DNA of 9,126 nt, from the NCBI GenBank assembly GCA_001919995.1, contig MNIY01000114.1, forward strand, positions 1-9,126, written 5' to 3'. The stretch's first letter is position 1; each line of letters begins with the position of its first letter. Positions 1 through 5,920 of this stretch are shown piece by piece. Under the pieces are notes generated by a model that saw nothing but the letters and a program-made list of their open reading frames with translations, had not been told where the DNA came from and did no database searches. The stretch is from Ktedonobacter sp. 13_1_20CM_4_53_11 (lineage in GTDB: Bacteria > Chloroflexota > Ktedonobacteria > Ktedonobacterales > Ktedonobacteraceae). A program made the position numbers and the translations under genes.

Positions 1-1
1 C

Positions 2-97
2 AAAAAGTTCATCGCCGTGACTATCTCTGATAAAAAGGAAGTGTATCCCGCTCTGCGGAAGTTCTTCGCCCAACGTGATCCCCTCGCCATCGGCTGA
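2..97 (+). CDS. yhbH: DUF444 family protein (YhbH/YeaH-like), 3' end only
   Basis: Only the last 31 codons and the TGA stop are in the window; the 5' part lies upstream. The visible tail reads KKFIAVTISDKKEVYPALRK followed by FFAQRDPLAIG. This has the shape of the DUF444 C-terminus: a beta strand, an acidic turn, then the 'vYPALRxFF' helix. DUF444 proteins are von Willebrand A-like and are typically encoded between the serine kinase gene prkA and spoVR. They act in sporulation or starvation responses, but their biochemical role is not settled. The neighbouring spoVR 172 bases downstream on the same strand strongly supports the call, because the fragment alone is short. No start or RBS can be judged. 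The symbol yhbH is the Bacillus subtilis name. Confidence 0.72.
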   Translation, partial: KKFIAVTISDKKEVYPALRKFFAQRDPLAIG

Positions 98-151
98 TTG
101 TGAGGGTCGGTAGAATCGAGTACCGTGGGGCGATGACCTCTCAGTAAATGA

Positions 152-174
152 AATGTGGGGAGCATCCCCACATT
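152..174 (+). terminator. Hairpin in the DUF444-spoVR gap, possible weak terminator or attenuator
   Basis: A 9-bp perfect inverted repeat, AATGTGGGG (152-160) and CCCCACATT (166-174), encloses a 5-base loop. It lies 55 bases after the DUF444 stop and about 95 bases before the spoVR start. It is followed by GAAAATTTA rather than a run of T, so it is not a classical intrinsic terminator. It could trim or partly terminate the upstream message, or stabilise a 3' end. The rest of the 172-base gap (98-269) shows nothing else clear apart from the spoVR ribosome binding site. Confidence 0.45.
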
Positions 175-253
175 GAAAATTTATATCGCAAAATCAGAGA
201 GAATTGCGATGAATTAGTGAGTGGTGAAACTGAAAACTCTTGATCTCTACCCT

Positions 254-261
254 GGAAGGAG
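254..261 (+). promoter_or_regulatory. Ribosome binding site that sets the spoVR start
   Basis: GGAAGGAG sits 8 bases upstream of the ATG at 270. It chooses this ATG over the in-frame TTG at 240, which would add ten residues (MISTLEGACC) that do not look like a conserved SpoVR N-terminus. The TTG codon is also upstream of the site itself. Confidence 0.8.
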
Positions 262-269
262 CCTGTTGT

Positions 270-2936
270 ATGGCAGATAGTGAGATCGAACGACTGCGAG
301 ATGCAATAGATTGTGCCTGGGAGGAGGCTCTCAAGTTTGGACTTGATCCTTTTCCTACACACTTTGAACTGGTACCCGCGACCATCATGTACGAGTTTGC
401 CTCCTATGGTTTGCCTGGTCGCTTCAGCCACTGGACGCACGGTAAAGCTTATTACCGGCAAAAAATGCAGTATGACTTCGGGTTGAGCAAAATCTATGAG
501 ATGGTGGTCAACACCAATCCTAGCTACGCCTTCCTGATGGATATGAATAATCTCCTCCAAAATACCTTTGTGGCCGCACATGTTTTCGGCCATACCGACT
601 TTTTCAAGAATAACGCGTACTTCCAGAGCACTTCCCGCCGCATGATCGACAAAGTTAGTATTCACGCCGAGCGCGTTGCCAAGTACGAATTCGATCACGG
701 CAAAGCGGAGGTCGAGCGTTTTCTGGATGCGGCGCTCTCCATCCAGGAGCACATTGACTACAATTTGCTGCTGCATGGAGATGAATCCCCTAAGAAGGAA
801 GAACAGAAATCCACACGGCCGACAACCGAATACGATGACCTCTGGGGCCTTGATCGAAAGGCGAAAGAGGCCGAGGAGGAGCGTGACCGTAGGCCCGGCA
901 GACCGCCAAAGTTTCCTGAAAAGCCAGAGAAAGATATCCTGCTTTTCTTAATGCGTTACGCTCCCCATCTACAGCCCTGGCAGCGTGATATCATCGAGAT
1001 CGTGCGCACCGAGATGCTCTACTTTATTCCCCAGGCGCAGACCAAGGTCATGAATGAGGGCTGGGCCTGCCTCACAGGAGAAAGCCTCGTTCTCACAGAG
1101 CGTGGACTTCTCCGCTATGATACGTTGCATGAACTCCTGGCTCAGGGAGAAGGAGTGACCGTAGGTAGCGGCAATGGAGCACGAGACAGCATTACTGACC
1201 GCCACGTTCGTCGCAATGCTTCCACTATCCGCCTGCGTACACGCCGGGGCCTTGTCCTGGAGGGAGCCGATGAACATAAACTAAATACAGGCCCGGATCA
1301 ATGGGTCGCGCTTAAAGACATAAAGGTTGGTCAGAGCATTCCTTTGAGCGTTGGCGACAATCTCTGGCCTGAACAACTTGTACCAATCGCATCTCCTGTA
1401 AGCATCGTCGCTCCTACCGTAGTAGACGTGGCGCAAGCCGCAGGAGTGGGGGTTCATACCGTCTACCTTTCCATGAGTGGCAAGACCACTTTTGCCGCCG
1501 ACCGCATTGCTTCAGCTATCCAGAGCACTGGCTACCAGTTTGGTAATAAAGGCAAACCTTTATACGGTCAGCGCCTGCCGCTCGTAACACCTACCCATGT
1601 CACCGCGTCGTTTGCTGAATTTCTTGGTTATCTCATTGGCGATGGCAATATTCACGTCTCAAAGAATACAATCGGTTACACAACTGGTGATCGTGAGTTA
1701 GCTGATCGCTATGCACAACTCGTCCTGGAACTGTTTGCAATCGAGGCTGTCCCGACATGGGATGACAGGACGCTCAATGGAAAAGGCGGCCGTTGGCGTG
1801 TCGTCTTCTATTCAGCAAATGTTCTTGATCTTCTGCAATCGCTCGGCATCGATCTACGGGCAAAGGCGCGCCAGAAACGTATTCCATCTGTCATCTTACG
1901 TTCACCTAAAGCAGTCCTGAGCGCTTTCTTGCGAGCATACTTCGATTGCGATGGCTGTGCTTCAACCAAAGAAGGCGTGATATTATCTACCTTCAGTGAA
2001 GATCTTGCTCAGACATTGCAGGTATTGCTCCTGAACTATGGTATACTCACGCGCCGTTATGGTCCTAACGTGAGAATTAAGAGTATGTCAGCCCGCGTTT
2101 TCGCAGATGAAATCAACTTTGGCCTTGCTCGTAAGCGTGAAAACCTGGACCAGTATCTCTCAAGACATCAGTGGTTTCTAAAAGAAGACCCTACAGATGA
2201 AGTAGTGAGTATCGAGCATGGCGTAGCCGATGTATATGATATAACGGTAGAAAACTCGCATCGCTACGTCGCTAATGGTATGGTGCACCACAACAGCCTG
2301 TGGCACTCGCGCATTATGCGCCAGCTGGGCGAACGCGGCGTCATCACCGATTCCGAAATCATCGAGTTCGCACAGTTACACTCTGGCGTCCTCTCACCCT
2401 CACGCACCTCGCTCAATCCATACTACATAGGTTTCAAGATGTTCGAGGATATCGAGCGACGCTGGGATAATCCAACCACAGAGGAGCAGCAGAGATTTGG
2501 ACGTAAGCCAGGCATGGGGCATCAGAAGCTATTCGAAGTGCGCGAATTGGACAATGACGTTTCATTCCTGCGTAACTACCTGACTGAAGACCTGGTCAAG
2601 GATCTCGATCTCTACCTCTTCAAGAAGGATGGCGATGAATGGGTTATCTCAGAGAAGAGCTGGGAGAAAGTACGCGATGGAATCGTTGCTAGTTTGACCA
2701 ACTTCGGCTACCCCTACCTGGTCGTTGACAACGGAGATTATCGCGGCAACCGGGAGCTTTACATCAAGCATATGTTTGAGGGCCAGGAACTCGACCTGAA
2801 TTATGCTGAGAAGACGCTCCAGCATGTCTATACCCTGTGGGGTCGTCCGGTCCATCTTGAGACGGTCTACGAGGGCAAACGCATCTTGCTCACATACGAT
2901 GGTGAGCGCAATACGAAGAGTACTCTAGAGAAGTAA
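270..2936 (+). CDS. spoVR: SpoVR family protein precursor interrupted by an intein
   Basis: The 888-residue precursor consists of a SpoVR protein in two parts (residues 1-266 and 676-888, about 479 residues joined) plus a 409-residue intein (267-675). The joined length fits the family (roughly 470-510). Family landmarks are clear: ATIMYEFASYGLPGRFSHWT at residues 37-56, the HVFGHTDFFKNNAYF stretch at 104-118, and NEGWA at 262-266, which continues after splicing as SLWHSRIM. SpoVR is needed for normal spore cortex in Bacillus. It co-occurs with PrkA and DUF444 proteins, and the E. coli homologue is YcgB; its molecular activity is not established. The His/Glu-rich conserved motifs suggest a metal site, which is an inference. 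An acidic, proline-rich linker (about 171-220) precedes NEGWA. The start is the ATG with GGAAGGAG 8 bases upstream. The gene probably forms a unit with the DUF444 gene upstream and ends just before a strong hairpin. Confidence 0.95.
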   Translation: MADSEIERLRDAIDCAWEEALKFGLDPFPTHFELVPATIMYEFASYGLPGRFSHWTHGKAYYRQKMQYDFGLSKIYEMVVNTNPSYAFLMDMNNLLQNTFVAAHVFGHTDFFKNNAYFQSTSRRMIDKVSIHAERVAKYEFDHGKAEVERFLDAALSIQEHIDYNLLLHGDESPKKEEQKSTRPTTEYDDLWGLDRKAKEAEEERDRRPGRPPKFPEKPEKDILLFLMRYAPHLQPWQRDIIEIVRTEMLYFIPQAQTKVMNEGWACLTGESLVLTERGLLRYDTLHELLAQGEGVTVGSGNGARDSITDRHVRRNASTIRLRTRRGLVLEGADEHKLNTGPDQWVALKDIKVGQSIPLSVGDNLWPEQLVPIASPVSIVAPTVVDVAQAAGVGVHTVYLSMSGKTTFAADRIASAIQSTGYQFGNKGKPLYGQRLPLVTPTHVTASFAEFLGYLIGDGNIHVSKNTIGYTTGDRELADRYAQLVLELFAIEAVPTWDDRTLNGKGGRWRVVFYSANVLDLLQSLGIDLRAKARQKRIPSVILRSPKAVLSAFLRAYFDCDGCASTKEGVILSTFSEDLAQTLQVLLLNYGILTRRYGPNVRIKSMSARVFADEINFGLARKRENLDQYLSRHQWFLKEDPTDEVVSIEHGVADVYDITVENSHRYVANGMVHHNSLWHSRIMRQLGERGVITDSEIIEFAQLHSGVLSPSRTSLNPYYIGFKMFEDIERRWDNPTTEEQQRFGRKPGMGHQKLFEVRELDNDVSFLRNYLTEDLVKDLDLYLFKKDGDEWVISEKSWEKVRDGIVASLTNFGYPYLVVDNGDYRGNRELYIKHMFEGQELDLNYAEKTLQHVYTLWGRPVHLETVYEGKRILLTYDGERNTKSTLEK
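1068..2294 (+). mobile_element. Intein with LAGLIDADG homing endonuclease inside spoVR
   Basis: The in-frame insertion is 409 residues long. It begins at Cys1 (CLTGESLVL, block A) and ends with VENSHRYVANGMVHHN (blocks F and G), followed by extein Ser as the +1 nucleophile. The penultimate His and terminal Asn needed for cleavage are present. Block B reads EGADEH: the conserved His is kept but the usual Thr is Ala. The endonuclease carries two dodecapeptide motifs, FLGYLIGDG (precursor residues 451-459) and LRAYFDCDG (554-562), each with the catalytic-type aspartate. A basic KRIPS stretch between them resembles block D. No stop or frameshift breaks the element, so both splicing and homing look possible. 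A LacI-type HTH lies between block B and the first LAGLIDADG motif. The insertion point, between A and S of NEGWA-S, is the most conserved site of SpoVR. This is typical for inteins, because such sites give homing targets and make imprecise loss harmful. Confidence 0.95.
1416..1544 (+). other. LacI-type helix-turn-helix segment embedded in the intein
   Basis: Precursor residues 383-425 (intein residues 117-159) read TVVDVAQAAGVGVHTVYLSM, then SGKTTFAADRIASAIQST and GYQFG. This follows the pattern of LacI/PurR DNA-binding domains: 'T..DVA..AGVS..TVS...NG....S..TR..I..AI..LGY.P'. The helix-turn-helix core DVAQAAGVGVHTVY aligns residue by residue with DVAEYAGVSYQTVS of LacI. The hinge-side helix ends in the typical GY motif. 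The segment sits between the N-terminal splicing blocks and the endonuclease, where accessory DNA-recognition modules of homing endonucleases can be placed. Its likely job is to strengthen or narrow target binding; a regulatory role is also possible. The family resemblance is seen directly, and the function is inferred. Confidence 0.8.
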
Positions 2937-2943
2937 TACTATC

Positions 2944-3001
2944 GAGGCGATGGACTACAAGGCTGCTCCCCCGTGGAAGCGGCCTTGTAGTCCATCGCCT
3001 C
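2944..3001. terminator. Long hairpin between convergent genes, probable two-way terminator
   Basis: A 20-bp perfect inverted repeat (2944-2963 with 2982-3001) extends inward by four more pairs, one of them G-T, to a 24-bp stem with a 10-base loop (2968-2977). It starts 8 bases after the spoVR stop and ends 9 bases before the stop codon of the minus-strand oxidoreductase gene. It fills almost the whole gap and can serve both transcripts. There is no T-run after the stem on either strand, so the mechanism may rely on the stem alone or on protection of 3' ends. Confidence 0.75.
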
Positions 3002-3009
3002 ACAAACTG

Positions 3010-3624
3010 TTACCAGTAGCGTTCCTCGGTCCATGGGTCGGCGTGGTTGTGGTAGCCGCGCTGCTCCCAGAAACCAGGACGGTCGCGCTCCATAAACTCC
3101 AGGCCATCAAGCCACTTGGCACTTTTGTAAAAGTAAAGCTTTGGCACCAGCAAGCGAACAGGGCCACCGTGCTCAGGCTCCAAATCCTGGCCATCATGTT
3201 TGAGAGCGATCATCACATCATCGTCATCAAGGTCAGCAAGAGGGAGATTCGTCGTATAGCCCGTCCAGGAGTGCGCCGTCACAAATTTTGCACTCGGCAA
3301 CGGTTTGGCGCGCCTTAAAATCTCGCGGATATGCACACCCTCCCAGGTATTATCGTAGCGACTCCATGTCGTCACACAGTGGATATCGGCCGTAAAGGTG
3401 GTGCGTGGCAGAGCGAGGAATTCCTCCCACGTCAACTCAAGAGGATGCTCGACTTTCCCGGTTACTTTCAGTTTCCAATCCGGGGGGAGTTGTTGAGGTG
3501 TACGCTCATAGCTTAACACCGGCCACTTTTTCGTCAAGTATTGTCCTGGTGGAAGACGATCTTTGCCATCGGGCCTTTTTTCATCTAGCGCTCGCTGCGC
3601 AGATTTTTTACCAAACCATTGCAT
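3010..3624 (-). CDS. Sulfite oxidase-fold molybdopterin-dependent oxidoreductase
   Basis: This 204-residue protein belongs to the sulfite oxidase/MsrP (COG2041) superfamily that binds the molybdopterin cofactor. IHCVTTWSRYDNTWEGV (residues 81-97) contains Cys83, which aligns with the cysteine that ligates molybdenum. Other family stretches are the ADIHC approach strand, PEHGGPVRLLVPKLYFYKSAK (150-170, cofactor pocket) and the terminal GYHNHADPWTEERY segment. There is no Tat signal peptide, heme domain or C-terminal dimerisation domain, so it is a short cytoplasmic form. Its substrate is unknown. No MsrQ-like membrane partner is next to it, so it is unlikely to be a true MsrPQ system. The start is the ATG at 3622-3624, with AAGGAG (3635-3640) 10 bases upstream. 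The gene converges on spoVR and diverges from the gene at 3990. Confidence 0.9.
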   Translation of the reverse strand: MQWFGKKSAQRALDEKRPDGKDRLPPGQYLTKKWPVLSYERTPQQLPPDWKLKVTGKVEHPLELTWEEFLALPRTTFTADIHCVTTWSRYDNTWEGVHIREILRRAKPLPSAKFVTAHSWTGYTTNLPLADLDDDDVMIALKHDGQDLEPEHGGPVRLLVPKLYFYKSAKWLDGLEFMERDRPGFWEQRGYHNHADPWTEERYW

Positions 3625-3640
3625 GGGTCAAATGCTCCTT

Positions 3641-3652
3641 GAGATATATCTC
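3641..3652. promoter_or_regulatory. Palindrome next to the oxidoreductase ribosome binding site
   Basis: GAGATATATCTC is a perfect 12-base palindrome directly adjoining the AAGGAG ribosome binding site of the minus-strand gene. On the minus strand it is preceded by further GATA elements (GATAGATAATGATAG). It could be an operator in the leader, but a chance palindrome of this AT-rich kind is possible. Confidence 0.3.
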
Positions 3653-3838
3653 TATCATTATCTATCAAAGGTGTACTACTACCGAACTCTTCTTAAGAAA
3701 AACGCCTCCAATAGACGTTCAGGAGAAGATAATACAATATAGACTTGTAAAACCGTAAAGTGTTACAAATCTCTCCTCGTAGTCCAAAGGTGAACCATTG
3801 AAGTGGAGGTGTATACTCTATTACAGAGGATAAACCAG

Positions 3839-3868
3839 TTGCGCACCTGCCAAAAAGAACGCTACAAT
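3839..3868 (+). promoter_or_regulatory. Candidate promoter for the membrane protein operon
   Basis: TTGCGC (3839-3844) and TACAAT (3863-3868) are separated by 18 bases. The -10 box matches the consensus at five of six positions; the -35 box is poor beyond TTG. The promoter at 7139 in this window has the similar box TTGCGT. It would give a leader of about 115 bases before the ATG at 3990. Confidence 0.45.
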
Positions 3869-3873
3869 AGCGT
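3859..3873. promoter_or_regulatory. Palindrome over the candidate -10 box, possible operator
   Basis: ACGCTA (3859-3864), CAA, TAGCGT (3868-3873) is a perfect 6-bp inverted repeat with a three-base centre. It covers the putative -10 element, a position where a repressor would block transcription. The evidence is symmetry and position only. Confidence 0.35.
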
Positions 3874-3904
3874 CGGTTTATTCCATACGCAATCTATACG
3901 TGGC

Positions 3905-3961
3905 GTGTGGCTCCTTTGGATGTCATATTACAAAACGACATCGGTTGATGAGAGGCCACAC
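3905..3961 (+). promoter_or_regulatory. Foldable 5' leader element upstream of the membrane protein gene
   Basis: Two nested inverted repeats can form one structured element: an outer stem GTGTGGC (3905-3911) with GCCACAC (3955-3961), and an inner stem GATGTC (3919-3924) with GACATC (3937-3942) around a 12-base loop. The element ends 28 bases before the ATG at 3990. It lies within the longer reading frame that could start at GTG 3900, which argues for RNA structure rather than coding. It matches no riboswitch class I can name. Confidence 0.4.
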
Positions 3962-3989
3962 TACCTGCAATAAAAAAAGCGAGGCTGAA

Positions 3990-5897
3990 ATGATCATTTT
4001 CCTGCTTGCACTCATTGGTACGCTTATTGTCATGGCTATCCTGACGATCGGCCGTCTTGGTTTTGGTCGCCGCGAGGCATTTGATGGGCAAAAATTTTCC
4101 AGGTGGTTCGCCGCGTACTTTGTCCTGAACTACATTTTGTGCTTGCTCATTCTTTACTTCTCAGAGCCCGCCCTGACGGGTCCGTTTTGGGGCTGGCAGT
4201 GGTTATTGTGGCCGCTTGTCATTAGCAGCATAGCGAATCTCTTTGCATTCGCTCGCCCAGCCCTCAATGCGCTGGAAGATGCCTCGGCTGTAAGCCAGGG
4301 GCGTTCTCGTTCGTCACAGAATAGTCCCACCAAATTGCCTGCGAGCGCCTCACGGGGAACTATCGCGGCAGGAATCTTTGGTCTGGTGGTCGCGGCTGTC
4401 ATTGGTATCGTTGTCAGTGGTTTGATCGTCGTCTTCACCACCTGGTTTGACAGTAACGCCAAAGCCCTTGCCGCTATACCTCAGGTGCGCACGGAATCCT
4501 CTCCTAAGTTGCCACCGACCGATCAAAATCATATTGTACTGGTCAGCAAGAGCATTGCGATTTACAAAGGCCAGCAGGTACTTGGCTCTAACGGGCAGAA
4601 CCTTGGCTCAACATATAGCATCGATCCGGATAGCTATACGTTGCAATCTATCAACCATCATCTCTATTATGTTGGGCCGTTGTCGTATAATAACGTTTTT
4701 GCCAATTTGAACAGCCCGACGACGCCGGGTTTCGTAGTAGTAGACGCGGAAAACCCTGAACAAGTGCCAGTCTTACATACCGAAGCAAGTGCTGCTCTTG
4801 CCTTCCTGCCCGGTGCGCTCCTCAACCAGGATCTGTTACGTCATGTCTACCTCAATGGCTATACCTATGGAAAATTGGTTGACCCAACCCTGGAACTTGA
4901 CGATTCTTTCCATCCCTATTGGACCATATCGCTCATGCAGCCGAGCCGCGGTTACATAGGCGACGTACTCTCGGAGGTGCTCATAGTAAATGCACACACG
5001 GGCGAGATCAAGAAGTATCAACCACAGAATGTGCCAACCTGGGTAGACCGTGTAATGCCTGCTCAAACTGTGACCGACTACCTCACATGGTGGGGACTTT
5101 ATCATGCCGCTCCCTGGTTTAACCCCTCCGGTATGGGGCAGCAGTCTCCGGCGAGTGATCCAGAACTGCTCTATAATAATGTCGACCAGCCTGTATGGCT
5201 CATTCCCATGACCTCTTCCTCGACCAATGACCAGTCAAGTACGGGTGTCTTCCTTTTTGATACGCATAAAAATGAAGCGCATTTCTATCCGCTGGCCGGA
5301 TTGGGTATCGGGAGTAACGTACAGAGTACTTTTCAGTCTAATAGCAAGAATATTCGCAATTACAACGTGGCCAGCGTTCAACTCTACCAGATTTACGGGG
5401 TCCCGACCTGGATCGCCATCTACGTACAAAGTTCGGGCAATGGCGGCTTCCAATCAGTCGGGGTAGTAGATGCCAGAAACCTGAACGGTAGTAATGTACA
5501 ATATGAAGCATCACTTCCTCAGGCCTTGCAGGACTATCAGCAATGGCTCACACAGCAAGGGAATGGAGGGAATACGCCCAGTGGGGGAACGACTCAGACA
5601 GTGCTTGGTAAAGTGTTGCGTATATCATCCGTGCAGCAGGGTAGCAACACCATTTATTACATCCAGATCAGTGGGCAAAATACCATCTTCACCGCCAACC
5701 TGTCTCTTTCGCCTAAGCTTCCACTTGTACAGCCCGGTGATACAATCAAAGGTGATTATATGACAGGAGGCACAGTAGTAAACTTCAAGACTTTTGATGA
5801 TCTTACTATTAATCTTGGAGGTACACAGACACCGACAACAATTCCGACTGGAACACCAAACAAGTCACCTACACCAGGCCCAACGCCAAAACATTAA
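3990..5897 (+). CDS. Membrane protein with large exported domain, unknown function
   Basis: I do not recognise this 635-residue protein as a named family. It has four hydrophobic segments at about residues 1-20 (MIIFLLALIGTLIVMAILTI), 40-57, 70-88 and 122-150. A long, mostly polar part of about 480 residues follows and should lie outside the membrane. This part begins with beta-rich sequence (HIVLVSKSIAIYKGQQVLGS) and contains TPGFVVVDAENPEQVPVLH, which resembles PepSY-like or cell-envelope sensor folds only loosely. Residues about 535-609 (TVLGKVLRIS to DLTINL, with a PGD turn) could be an OB-like barrel. The last 26 residues are Thr/Pro-rich, as in wall- or surface-exposed tails. The ATG at 3990 is preferred over GTG 3900 because it begins the first membrane segment and has GAGG 5 bases upstream; the extra 30 residues are polar and overlap a leader hairpin. 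DUF2203 follows after 23 bases, probably in one transcript. Confidence 0.75.
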   Translation: MIIFLLALIGTLIVMAILTIGRLGFGRREAFDGQKFSRWFAAYFVLNYILCLLILYFSEPALTGPFWGWQWLLWPLVISSIANLFAFARPALNALEDASAVSQGRSRSSQNSPTKLPASASRGTIAAGIFGLVVAAVIGIVVSGLIVVFTTWFDSNAKALAAIPQVRTESSPKLPPTDQNHIVLVSKSIAIYKGQQVLGSNGQNLGSTYSIDPDSYTLQSINHHLYYVGPLSYNNVFANLNSPTTPGFVVVDAENPEQVPVLHTEASAALAFLPGALLNQDLLRHVYLNGYTYGKLVDPTLELDDSFHPYWTISLMQPSRGYIGDVLSEVLIVNAHTGEIKKYQPQNVPTWVDRVMPAQTVTDYLTWWGLYHAAPWFNPSGMGQQSPASDPELLYNNVDQPVWLIPMTSSSTNDQSSTGVFLFDTHKNEAHFYPLAGLGIGSNVQSTFQSNSKNIRNYNVASVQLYQIYGVPTWIAIYVQSSGNGGFQSVGVVDARNLNGSNVQYEASLPQALQDYQQWLTQQGNGGNTPSGGTTQTVLGKVLRISSVQQGSNTIYYIQISGQNTIFTANLSLSPKLPLVQPGDTIKGDYMTGGTVVNFKTFDDLTINLGGTQTPTTIPTGTPNKSPTPGPTPKH

Positions 5898-5920
5898 TCT
5901 TGCTTGAGAGGCAATGTATC

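Larger units (their letters stand above)
3625..3989. other. Divergent intergenic region (365 bases)
   Basis: This stretch separates the start of the minus-strand oxidoreductase from the start of the plus-strand membrane protein, so it must carry promoters for both. It contains perfect palindromes at 3641-3652 (GAGATATATCTC) and 3690-3699 (TTCTTAAGAA), an AT-rich middle (about 3725-3770), a candidate plus-strand promoter (3839-3868) overlapped by a palindrome, and a foldable leader (3905-3961). For the minus strand the best -10-like hexamers are GATAAT (3657-3662) and TATTAT (3729-3734), but neither has a convincing -35 box. No coding sequence is supported here. Confidence 0.6.

Noticed and set aside
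141..776. A 211-codon open frame on the minus strand overlapping the spoVR 5' end
   Set aside because: It is antisense to conserved SpoVR sequence, has no recognisable family signature, and is best explained as a shadow frame.
2950..3318. A plus-strand open frame of 122 codons over the oxidoreductase gene
   Set aside because: It is antisense to a clearly conserved molybdopterin oxidoreductase and begins inside the hairpin; there is no ribosome binding site.
3900..3989. Extended N-terminus of the membrane protein from GTG 3900
   Set aside because: The extra 30 residues are polar, lie across a structured leader and have no RBS, whereas ATG 3990 begins the first membrane helix.
5900..5920. TTG start giving seven more residues to DUF2203
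   Set aside because: The family begins with the 'YFT-EEA' segment right after ATG 5921, which has a better-placed RBS.
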